Positions 28,030 to 35,721 of a DNA stretch of 49,690 nucleotides are shown piece by piece. Position numbers and translations under genes: made by a program. The notes below the pieces were generated by a model. It did not search any database. It saw only the letters and a list, made by a program, of their open reading frames with translations, and had not been told where the DNA came from. The stretch comes from an uncultured Pseudomonadota bacterium. Lineage in GTDB: Bacteria; Pseudomonadota; Gammaproteobacteria; CAJXQU01. Within the stretch, counting starts at the first letter, position 1, and each line of letters begins with the position of its first letter. Location of the stretch: contig CAJXQU010000016.1 in assembly GCA_913058255.1 (NCBI GenBank), positions 1-49,690 of the forward strand. The letters are read 5' to 3'.

Positions 28030-28752
28030 CTAGAAACGCCGACCGATACCAATCCCGTAAACAACCGGGTTAATCTCAACATCAACATTAACATCACCAA
28101 CGGCTGTATTTCGGAACTCTGCACGCGTATCCATATCAATATATTTAACATCAATATTCGCAAACCAGCCGCTATTTCCTAGGTCAAAATCAGCACCGAC
28201 TTGAGCAGCCCAGCCTAAAGAGGGCCGCATCTTAACAGTTGAACCATCAACCGCAAGAGGGCCCGTTACATCTTCGCCGTAGAAAATTGTATAGTTCAAA
28301 CCAACACCAACATACGGACGAAAATTAGACTCTGGTATAAAATGGTATTGAAATGTCAATGTTGGCGGTAGTGCCCACGCATCAATCACGTCACGACCAC
28401 CTGTTCCTGTTGGAGGAAGACCGTTCAAAGCACCTATCAGAGCTGAACCCTGCGGACTTACATCATGTTGCGATGTCCCTAAGATCAACTCAATACCCCA
28501 GTTTGGAGACAGCATGTAAGTAATATCCAGTTCAGGAACTGTACTGCTACCTACACCGACGGAACTTTCTGCCACAGAACCACCCAGCGCAGGAACATCA
28601 ACTTGTGTGCTGTTATCATTAGGACTTACATTGATCCCTCTAACACGAACGATCCAATCACCAGCTTCCGTGCCTGTAGCTTGAGCAGCAAAACTTGTTG
28701 CGCCTGAGGCGAGCAATAAACCAATAACGAAACTTTTGTTTATCGGTTTCAT
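28030..28752 (-). CDS. ompW: OmpW family outer membrane protein
   Basis: OmpW forms an 8-stranded barrel with a hydrophobic channel. The 240-residue protein has a signal peptide (ending ATG-TEAG region near residue 26), GDWIVRVRGINVSPND as the first strand, and ends in GIGRRF with C-terminal Phe. PELDITYMLSPNWGIELI and FRPYVGVGLNYT are family blocks. ompW is under FNR control in several gammaproteobacteria, and here a perfect FNR box lies 133 bases upstream with GATAAT (28863-28858) near the class II -10 position. Confidence 0.92.
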   Translation of the reverse strand: MKPINKSFVIGLLLASGATSFAAQATGTEAGDWIVRVRGINVSPNDNSTQVDVPALGGSVAESSVGVGSSTVPELDITYMLSPNWGIELILGTSQHDVSPQGSALIGALNGLPPTGTGGRDVIDAWALPPTLTFQYHFIPESNFRPYVGVGLNYTIFYGEDVTGPLAVDGSTVKMRPSLGWAAQVGADFDLGNSGWFANIDVKYIDMDTRAEFRNTAVGDVNVDVEINPVVYGIGIGRRF

Positions 28753-28884
28753 TTTTTAACTCCCATTTTTAAACTATCGATATTTAATACCCTCAAACAA
28801 AACCTCGCTTACCATGATAAATTTGATAACTAAGATCAGCTTTTGATTTTTTTATGTATTATCGATGACAGAAAAAATCATATG

Positions 28885-28898
28885 TTGATCTAGATCAA
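28885..28898. promoter_or_regulatory. FNR/Anr box in the ompW-ccoI divergent region
   Basis: TTGATCTAGATCAA is a perfect consensus palindrome, identical to the box at 7217. Leftward, GATAAT (28863-28858) sits one base from the ideal class II -10 of ompW. Rightward, the box is about 62 bases before the ccoI start, with no good -10 visible. It may serve both genes. Confidence 0.8.
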
Positions 28899-28960
28899 AT
28901 GTTGCTTCATTGCAGTCACTGAATAGGTTGTTGGTCTTACGATCTGGCACAATAACGGCC

Positions 28961-31393
28961 ATGGATGATGAAAAATGTTTCCACTGCGGGCTTTCTGTCG
29001 CTTCTGGTTTGAGCTTGTCAGTATTGATCAATAAACAGCTGCAACCCATGTGCTGTGCTGGCTGTCAAACTGTGGCTCAAACTATTGTTGATTCTGGCTT
29101 AGAAAGTTACTACCAACATAGAACCGCCTCCGCAGCTAAGGCCGAAGAAGCACTGCCCGATTTTCTACAACAACTCTCTATCTACGATGAGCCCGAATTA
29201 CAGAAAAGCTTTGTCACTGACGTCGACGAGCATCAACATGAAGCAGCGCTCATCTTAGAGGGCATCACCTGCCCCGCTTGCGTCTGGATGAACGAGCAGC
29301 ATTTAAAAACCTTACCGGGCATGATCGAAGTTCAAGCAAATTTTTCCACCCGACGCCTACAGGTTCGTTGGGATGACAATCAAGCTAAGCTCAGTGACAT
29401 TCTCAAAGCGATTTATGCGATCGGTTACAGAGCCCATCCATATGATCCGGAACAGCATCAGACGATCATTAATAATGAAAAGAAGCTACTTCTAAAACGT
29501 CTAGGCATCGCAGGTGTGTTAGGTATGCAGGTGATGATGCTGGCTATTGCGCTTTATACCGGTGACTTTGCGCAGTCAGAAGAAAAGTACCAACATTTTT
29601 TCTATTGGATCAGCTTCCTACTCACTCTACCTGTGGTTGTTTTTTCCGCTAGAGCATTCTTCGATCCTGCATTGCGCGATCTAAAACAACACAAATTGGG
29701 TATGGATGTGCCCGTCTCTATTGGTATATTGATCGCCTTTTTTGCCAGCCTGAAAACAACCATCATGGGCTCCGGCGAGATCTACTATGACTCAGTTGTC
29801 ATGTTCACATTCTTCTTATTGCTCGCTCGTTATCTAGAATTGATCGCACGAAAACGAGCGACTGAAACACTCGAAGATCTCATCCACCTCACTCCAGCCA
29901 CAGCCTTACGCTTGAAAGATCAAACTGAAGAGCTTATCCCAGTAGCAAGATTAGATATTGGTGACCGTGTGTTAGTTAAACCTGGTGAAACGATTCCTGC
30001 TGATGGTCATATTGTCATGGGTTGCTCCAGTGTAGATGAGTCTTTGCTTAGTGGAGAGAGTCTGCCATTAACGCGACGCAAAGGTGATGCTGTGATTGGT
30101 GGCAGTATTAATATCGAAAGTCCATTACAAGTTATCATCGATGCCATTGGCCAAGATAGCCTATTATCTCGAATAACCAGCTTGATGGAACGGACGCAGA
30201 TGGAGAAGCCAAGCATCACAAAGCTCGCTGATCGTGCCGCTGCTTATTTCGTTCCTACGATTCTGATCTTAGCCAGTCTCGTCGGGTTTTACTGGTGGAT
30301 AAATGGTGATCCTCATTGGTTTGAAATTATCTTATCTATGCTGGTCGTCACCTGTCCCTGCGCACTATCCCTAGCAACGCCAGCAGCAATGACCGTCGCC
30401 ACCGACACCTTCATGAAGCTTGGCATTTTAGTGACTCGCGGTCATGCCATAGAAACCCTATCGCGTGCGGATCATTTTATCTTTGATAAAACAGGAACAT
30501 TAACAGAAGGAAAGTTAGCACTAACTCACGTTGAAACATTTACCGATCAAGATCAACAACAATGTCTTAACATTGCTTGTGCTTTAGAGGTTCACTCAGA
30601 ACACCCTATAGCAAAATCTATTCTCACTTATTCTACAAAAAACACAACGATCACTGAAATTCACAATGTCATCAACACACCAGGCTCTGGCTTAACGGCT
30701 AATATCGATGGGCAAGAATACTGTATCGGCAATATTGCTCACATAAACCAACATTCGCACGCAACACTGTCCACCGATCAGCTTCTTGAGTATCAACAAC
30801 AAGGTGCTTCATTAATCTTACTGGCTGATCAGAAACAACTACTCGCCATTTTTGTTTTACAAGACAGACTACGAGCGGGTGCAGATAAAACTATTGCTGA
30901 ATTGCAAAATAAAAATAAGAAAGTCTCGCTACTTTCTGGAGACTCTGCTGTCGCCGTTAATTCCATTGCCCAGCAACTGAACATCAGCCATTTTCAGTCC
31001 GGCTTAAAACCCGACGACAAATTAGAACAGTTGAAAAAACAGCAACAAAATGGAGACGTTCTCGCCATGATCGGTGATGGAGTGAATGATGCCCCGGTGC
31101 TAGCTGGCGCTCAGGTTTCTTTCGCCATGGGTTCTGGTGCTCAAATTGCGCGCTCCAATGCTGATCTAGTGTTACTAAAAAATCAATTGCCTATTATCAT
31201 AAAAGCGATTGACGTCGCGGAAAAAACTGTCAGGATTATCAAACAAAATATGCTGTGGGCAGTGGCTTATAATCTGTTGGCATTACCCTTCGCTGCTCTA
31301 GGGTTTCTAGAACCTTGGATGGCCGCTATCGGCATGTCGCTTAGTTCTTTGCTGGTTGTCTCGAATGCTCTAAGAATCAAGAAGACTACGTAA
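28961..31393 (+). CDS. ccoI: Copper-translocating P-type ATPase for cbb3 assembly
   Basis: CcoI/FixI exports Cu to the periplasm for insertion into the cbb3 active site. The 810-residue protein has an N-terminal Cys-rich segment (CFHCG at 6-10 and CCAGC at 31-35), an HMA domain with CPAC at 104-107, about eight membrane spans with the CPC motif at 465-467, the phosphorylated Asp509 in DKTGTL, and GDGVNDAPVL. I chose ATG 28961; an in-frame TTG at 28910 lies only 12 bases from the FNR box and is unlikely. ccoS follows after one base. Confidence 0.95.
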   Translation: MDDEKCFHCGLSVASGLSLSVLINKQLQPMCCAGCQTVAQTIVDSGLESYYQHRTASAAKAEEALPDFLQQLSIYDEPELQKSFVTDVDEHQHEAALILEGITCPACVWMNEQHLKTLPGMIEVQANFSTRRLQVRWDDNQAKLSDILKAIYAIGYRAHPYDPEQHQTIINNEKKLLLKRLGIAGVLGMQVMMLAIALYTGDFAQSEEKYQHFFYWISFLLTLPVVVFSARAFFDPALRDLKQHKLGMDVPVSIGILIAFFASLKTTIMGSGEIYYDSVVMFTFFLLLARYLELIARKRATETLEDLIHLTPATALRLKDQTEELIPVARLDIGDRVLVKPGETIPADGHIVMGCSSVDESLLSGESLPLTRRKGDAVIGGSINIESPLQVIIDAIGQDSLLSRITSLMERTQMEKPSITKLADRAAAYFVPTILILASLVGFYWWINGDPHWFEIILSMLVVTCPCALSLATPAAMTVATDTFMKLGILVTRGHAIETLSRADHFIFDKTGTLTEGKLALTHVETFTDQDQQQCLNIACALEVHSEHPIAKSILTYSTKNTTITEIHNVINTPGSGLTANIDGQEYCIGNIAHINQHSHATLSTDQLLEYQQQGASLILLADQKQLLAIFVLQDRLRAGADKTIAELQNKNKKVSLLSGDSAVAVNSIAQQLNISHFQSGLKPDDKLEQLKKQQQNGDVLAMIGDGVNDAPVLAGAQVSFAMGSGAQIARSNADLVLLKNQLPIIIKAIDVAEKTVRIIKQNMLWAVAYNLLALPFAALGFLEPWMAAIGMSLSSLLVVSNALRIKKTT

Positions 31394-31394
31394 T

Positions 31395-31574
31395 ATGGAA
31401 GTAATTTATCTACTAATCCCACTCTCTCTGGTCTTGATCGGAGCGATCATCTGGGCGTTATTTTGGGCAATTAAATCCGGCCAGTTCGATGATATGGAAG
31501 GCCCGGCCCATCGGATATTGATGGATGATGATAAGCCGAAAATTGATGAAAAGAGCGAAGAATCAGAACCCTAG
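31395..31574 (+). CDS. ccoS: CcoS, small cbb3 maturation protein
   Basis: The 59-residue protein starts at ATG 31395, two bases after the ccoI stop. It has one N-terminal membrane span (about 3-26, LIPLSLVLIGAIIWALFWAI) and the family segment KSGQFDDMEGPAHRILMDDD. CcoS is required for cofactor insertion into cbb3 oxidase. The acidic tail is longer than the core family. The convergent TauE-like gene ends one base away. Confidence 0.95.
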   Translation: MEVIYLLIPLSLVLIGAIIWALFWAIKSGQFDDMEGPAHRILMDDDKPKIDEKSEESEP

Positions 31575-31575
31575 T

Positions 31576-32385
31576 TTATCCACCACGCTTCATGCCCTTC
31601 CCCACCAGATGATGATCATGATGCATTTCTTGCGTATTGTTCATTTTGGTTCCCGCCTCTGTAGTTGAATTATGATTCATGTCATGCCCCATATGTGCAG
31701 AATGATCCATCGGCACCATGAGCGTCTTCGCGGCCAAACCGATCATGAGCACACCAAACAGCTGCCTAACTCGTGGTTTTCGTAACCACTGACTGAGGCC
31801 ACCAGTGATCAAACCCGCTCCCACCACCGCGGGTAATGTCCCTAAACCAAAAGCCAGCATGCCCATTCCACCATTGCTGGCGCTTCCGCCAAGCGCTGCT
31901 AGCAATAAGGCTGAATAGACTAATCCACAAGGGATCCAACCCCAGACCAATCCAAAACCCAACGATTGCCACGGTTTTTTTACAGGTAGAAATCGCTGCC
32001 CTAATGGCTGGATTCGCTTCCAAAACTTTGCCCCTAGCTTGTCCAAACGAGAAAAGTAAGGAAACCAGCCGGCCACATAAAGCCCTACCGCAAAAATCAT
32101 AATAGCCGACATATAACGGGTAATATCATGCGCTTTTCCCATGCCGATAGAGCCAACCAAAGTAGCCCCAATCATACCAACCAAAATGCCTGCAAATGAG
32201 TAGCTGATTAAGCGACCTAGATTATAAGCAGCAATATATACAATCAGCTGAAGCTTGTTCTCGCGGATCTTCTTTTCCAATCCAAACGTTAAAGCCCCGA
32301 TCACTCCACCGCACATTCCGATACAGTGGAAAGAGCTGAATAGTCCGAGGATGAAAAGTGCCAACAGAGAAAATTCATTATCCAT
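31576..32385 (-). CDS. TauE/SafE-like (DsbD_2) membrane protein with metal-binding tail
   Basis: This 269-residue protein has six to seven membrane spans and the motif FHCIGMCGGVIGAL near the N-terminus (Cys21, Cys25), as in the sulfite exporter/UreH-like family that accompanies cbb3 gene clusters. Residues 224-269 form a soluble tail with eight His and six Met (for example HSAHMGHDMNH and MHHDHH), which looks like a copper or nickel binding segment. Location beside ccoI and ccoS suggests copper handling for the oxidase. An FNR-type box lies 75 bases upstream. The exact transported species is unknown. Confidence 0.85.
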   Translation of the reverse strand: MDNEFSLLALFILGLFSSFHCIGMCGGVIGALTFGLEKKIRENKLQLIVYIAAYNLGRLISYSFAGILVGMIGATLVGSIGMGKAHDITRYMSAIMIFAVGLYVAGWFPYFSRLDKLGAKFWKRIQPLGQRFLPVKKPWQSLGFGLVWGWIPCGLVYSALLLAALGGSASNGGMGMLAFGLGTLPAVVGAGLITGGLSQWLRKPRVRQLFGVLMIGLAAKTLMVPMDHSAHMGHDMNHNSTTEAGTKMNNTQEMHHDHHLVGKGMKRGG

Positions 32386-32459
32386 AGAACCAGACTATGT
32401 CGGAGCAGATCGCTTTTCGCAAGCTGTTTTATCGGCCTCCCATAGAAACTAATTCAAAA

Positions 32460-32473
32460 TTGATCTAGATCAT
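32460..32473. promoter_or_regulatory. FNR/Anr box upstream of a putative small RNA
   Basis: TTGATCTAGATCAT matches the FNR consensus at 9 of 10 specified bases. Rightward, TCAAAT (32496-32501) sits exactly where a class II -10 should be, giving a start near 32508. Leftward, toward the TauE-like gene, the equivalent position reads GGCCGA and is poor. The rightward transcript is therefore the better candidate, though both may be served. Confidence 0.7.
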
Positions 32474-32507
32474 TCTCCAACGCCTTAAAACGTGCTCAAA
32501 TTAAACT

Positions 32508-32645
32508 GCTCTCTCACAAGAGTGGCCCATTCATTACTAACGATCAGCGTTTACAATACTCTGTGTATTTCACGCCTTTTGATCACATCGCTACGGAGAA
32601 GTTTCTTCCTTATCCCCTCGGAAAATCCGTAGCGATGATTTTTTT
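32508..32645 (+). ncRNA. Candidate FNR-activated small RNA (about 138 nt)
   Basis: No ATG-initiated frame of useful length exists in this interval, yet it has a promoter-like start and a strong terminator. Predicted helices by eye are CTCT/AGAG (32511-32522), a compound hairpin of GATCA, GCGT and AATAC pairing with GTATT, ACGC and TGATC (32542-32584), and the terminator stem (32586-32637), which starts one base later. The terminator loop holds CTTCCTTATCCCCTC, a C-rich stretch complementary to ribosome binding sites of the GGGGAUAAGGAAG kind. I do not recognise the family. Transcription is inferred from sequence alone. Confidence 0.55.
32586..32645 (+). terminator. Strong intrinsic terminator without an upstream gene
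   Basis: A perfect 11-bp stem (CATCGCTACGG at 32586-32596, CCGTAGCGATG at 32627-32637) is followed by A and seven T. No protein gene on the plus strand ends near it; the nearest is the convergent ccoS stop more than 1 kb upstream. It therefore defines the 3' end of an orphan transcript. Confidence 0.8.
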
Positions 32646-33048
32646 CTTCATTTCGATCCAATAAATAAACTTTTATAAAACAGTTAAATACCTCTCCAGT
32701 ATTGCTAATCACACCTACTTAAAAAAGGAATGCTTAACATCGTATCTCATCCTTATTTTCATGACTGATTAATACTACAGGAATAGGGTAAGTTCTTGAG
32801 TATAAAGATCGCCATGCAGCTTGGTCATCATTAGAATAATATCAATAAACTACTACACTATTTGTAAGGAAATAACTCTTGCTGCATAACTATGCTCTAT
32901 GTCTGAGACAAGCATGAAACGGCGGCTATAAAATATAAAAACTAATTTATTCTTAGAACTATATAGAAGATGTAATAAGGGAGAAAAGCTAAACTTTAGT
33001 TGATATTTTTGTAGGAAATTTAAGACAAGTACTCACTAACATTCTAAC
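32646..33048. other. AT-rich intergenic stretch without a recognisable gene
   Basis: The gap between the TauE-like gene and acs (32386-33181) holds the FNR box and putative small RNA, then about 400 AT-rich bases in which I see no convincing frame, ribosome site or repeat. It may contain untranslated promoter debris. Confidence 0.6.
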
Positions 33049-33080
33049 TAATCTACGGGATTGTGGCATCCCGTAGATTA
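33049..33080 (-). terminator. Hairpin downstream of the second acs gene
   Basis: TAATCTACGGGAT (33049-33061) and ATCCCGTAGATTA (33068-33080) form a perfect 13-bp stem with a 6-base loop, 101 bases past the acs stop on the minus strand. There is no T-run after it on that strand, so it may stabilise the 3' end more than terminate. Confidence 0.5.
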
Positions 33081-33181
33081 AACTCTAACTGATCCATGCA
33101 CCTCCCACTTTAGTAACCAGGCATAGGCAGGTCACTTTCTTCAATACCTGCTTGAGATCCTTAAGACCTTAGAGATGCGTT

Positions 33182-35110
33182 TTATCGACTCTGTATCAAA
33201 TCCTCAACAACAGAGGGATCTGCCAAGGTACTGGTGTCTCCTAAACTATTAAAGTCGTTTTCTGCTACTTTTCTTAAAATACGACGCATGATCTTACCTG
33301 ATCGTGTTTTCGGTAAGCCTGGCGCCCAGTGAATGATATCCGGTGTTGCCACAGGGCCAATTTCTTTTCGCACATGCTTGATCAGCTCAGCTTTCAACTC
33401 ATCGGTATATTCCCGCCCCGCCATCAAGGTAACGTAGGCATAAATACCCTGCCCTTTTATTTCGTGAGGATATCCAACCACCGCAGACTCGGCGACGGCA
33501 CTGTGTAAAACCAATGCACTCTCGACTTCAGCGGTACCCATTCTATGTCCAGATACGTTGATAACATCATCAACTCGACCTGTAATCCAATAGTAACCAT
33601 CTTTATCACGCCGACAGCCGTCACCCGTAAAATAATAACCTGGATACATTGAGAAATAAGCCTCGTGAAAACGTTCAGGGTCATTGTAAATGCCACGCAT
33701 TTGTCCCGGCCATGAACGTGGAATCGCTAAATTACCGGATGCTTCTCCTTCAAGAACATGACCTTCATCATTCAGCAACACTGGTTCAATTCCAAAAAAT
33801 GGTTTACTCGCCGAACCTGGCTTCGCAGCCGTTGCGCCCGGTAAAGGAACGATCATGACGCCACCCGTTTCAGTCTGCCACCAGGTATCAACAATCGGGC
33901 AGTTGCTTTTACCAACTTTATGGTAGTACCACTCCCAAGCTTCAGGGTTGATCGGCTCACCGACCGATCCTAATATGCGTAAACTGGAACGATCCGTTGT
34001 TTCCAAAAACTGATCACCCGCCCCCATCAATGCTCGAAGTGCTGTTGGTGCCGTATAAAAAATATTGACTTGATGCTTATCGACAACTTGCCAGAAACGA
34101 CTTGCATCAGGATAACTAGGCACACCTTCAAACACTAATGTTGTCGCCCCGTTGGCTAATGGCCCATACAGCAAATAGGTATGTCCAGTGATCCAGCCAA
34201 CATCCGCCGTACACCAAAAAGTTTCACCTTCCTGATAATCAAAAACGTATTTGAACGTCAGTGCTGCATAGAGTAGATAACCTCCCGTTGTGTGCATGAC
34301 GCCTTTTGGCGTGCCTGTTGAACCTGATGTATAAAGAATAAAGAGTGGATCTTCTGCCTCCATCACTTCTGGTTCACACGTAGTTGCTTGCTGATCAACA
34401 ACATCGCTATACCAAACATCACGATCATCATTCCAGGCAACATCACCGCCGGTAACTTTGCAGACTACGATCTTTTCGATCGATGGTGTTTCTTTACATG
34501 CCTCATCGACATTGGTCTTTAATGGAATTGGTTTTTTACCACGTAATCCTTGATCGGCAGTAATAACAACTTTACATTCTGAATCATTAATCCGACCACG
34601 AAGTGCTTCCGGTGAAAAACCACCGAATACAACAGAGTGAATGGCACCGATACGACTACACGCTAACATCGCGTATGTGGCTTCAGGGATCATTGGCATA
34701 TAAAGACAAACACGATCACCTTTCTTGACGCCTACCGAACGCAGATAATTGGATAGCTGACAAACGCGATCATGCAATTGTTGAAATGTAATATTTTCAC
34801 TTTTCTCTGGGTTGTCACCTTCCCAAACAATCGCAATTTGATCGGCTTTTGTAGCTAGGTGTCGATCGATACAATTATACGAAACATTTAGCTGAGCGCC
34901 TTCAAACCAACGGATGTCAGCCTTGAGATAATCAACAGCTTGAACCGTATCCCACTTTTTATACCAGTCCAGCATTTCATCCGCTTGTTCAGCCCAAAAT
35001 GTATCAGGGTCATCTATCGACTGTTGATACATTTTCAAATAGCGCTGCTCATCTATATGTGCTGTTGCTGCAGTTCCTTTTTTTACTGGGTAAAGAGTAG
35101 TTTCTGACAT
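33182..35110 (-). CDS. acs: Acetyl-CoA synthetase (second copy)
   Basis: This 642-residue paralogue of the protein at 15799-17736 is colinear along its full length. It has [37 protein letters not shown] and [15 protein letters not shown] with the regulatory Lys, so it should be active. It lies in a leftward group with an ActP-like symporter, so it probably handles acetate taken up from outside, while the other copy is tied to aldehyde oxidation. The 34-base gap to the upstream gene suggests co-transcription with it. Confidence 0.95.
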   Translation of the reverse strand: MSETTLYPVKKGTAATAHIDEQRYLKMYQQSIDDPDTFWAEQADEMLDWYKKWDTVQAVDYLKADIRWFEGAQLNVSYNCIDRHLATKADQIAIVWEGDNPEKSENITFQQLHDRVCQLSNYLRSVGVKKGDRVCLYMPMIPEATYAMLACSRIGAIHSVVFGGFSPEALRGRINDSECKVVITADQGLRGKKPIPLKTNVDEACKETPSIEKIVVCKVTGGDVAWNDDRDVWYSDVVDQQATTCEPEVMEAEDPLFILYTSGSTGTPKGVMHTTGGYLLYAALTFKYVFDYQEGETFWCTADVGWITGHTYLLYGPLANGATTLVFEGVPSYPDASRFWQVVDKHQVNIFYTAPTALRALMGAGDQFLETTDRSSLRILGSVGEPINPEAWEWYYHKVGKSNCPIVDTWWQTETGGVMIVPLPGATAAKPGSASKPFFGIEPVLLNDEGHVLEGEASGNLAIPRSWPGQMRGIYNDPERFHEAYFSMYPGYYFTGDGCRRDKDGYYWITGRVDDVINVSGHRMGTAEVESALVLHSAVAESAVVGYPHEIKGQGIYAYVTLMAGREYTDELKAELIKHVRKEIGPVATPDIIHWAPGLPKTRSGKIMRRILRKVAENDFNSLGDTSTLADPSVVEDLIQSR

Positions 35111-35144
35111 AGTTAATTATCTCAAATGTTATTTTTATAATTTT

Positions 35145-35663
35145 TTATTTGTCTTTTCTAAAGTTCTTATTAAAAGATGTTTTATAATCGCTAAACGTCA
35201 TTCTTGTCTCAGCATAATACCGTACCCCATTTACTGACATTGCAATAATAAGTTTTGTGTCAGGGTTCGGTTTATTGGGAAGTGTTATTGACCAGTCGAG
35301 ATACTTATCATTGCTAGCATGCATCGAGCTAGGGTTCACTGCTTCAACCACACTCTCAGCCTGAGTGGAGCTTGCAGAAAAACCAACCTTAACTCCCTCA
35401 ATAGGATGGCTGCTGATCAACTTCAAAATGTGTTCTTGTGATTGTTTTTCGACAATTAATTTCACTTTAAATGATTCATTAACCAAATCACATTCGCCAC
35501 TGGTGTACCGGCAGTTTGATTTTGCGTGCAATGGGTAGCTGTTACCTTTAATGGCTGTATGAGGTCGCTCTTTAACAACTTGGTCAACCATGTAGTAACT
35601 AATGACGGCTAAAATAGGTGCGACGATCATTGCGATAATGACGTGCTTATTTTTAAAAAACAT
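35145..35663 (-). CDS. Unrecognised membrane-anchored periplasmic protein
   Basis: I do not recognise this 172-residue protein. It has one N-terminal membrane span (about 8-28), followed by a beta-rich domain outside the membrane, with a Cys pair in SNCRYTSGECDL that could form a disulfide. The overall form (anchor plus immunoglobulin-like domain) recalls FixH-like proteins but the signature is missing. It lies between the ActP-like symporter (58-base gap) and acs (34-base gap) on the same strand, which suggests a role in acetate uptake or an accessory to the symporter; this is inference from position. Confidence 0.65.
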   Translation of the reverse strand: MFFKNKHVIIAMIVAPILAVISYYMVDQVVKERPHTAIKGNSYPLHAKSNCRYTSGECDLVNESFKVKLIVEKQSQEHILKLISSHPIEGVKVGFSASSTQAESVVEAVNPSSMHASNDKYLDWSITLPNKPNPDTKLIIAMSVNGVRYYAETRMTFSDYKTSFNKNFRKDK

Positions 35664-35721
35664 CGTTTAATCCCTAAGCTAAGGTTTCTCTAAAAAAACC
35701 GATTAAACGGGTTCTTAGATC

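Noticed and set aside
28910-28960. N-terminal extension of ccoI from TTG 28910
   Set aside because: It would start 12 bases after the FNR box, upstream of the expected transcript start, and adds residues not seen in the family.
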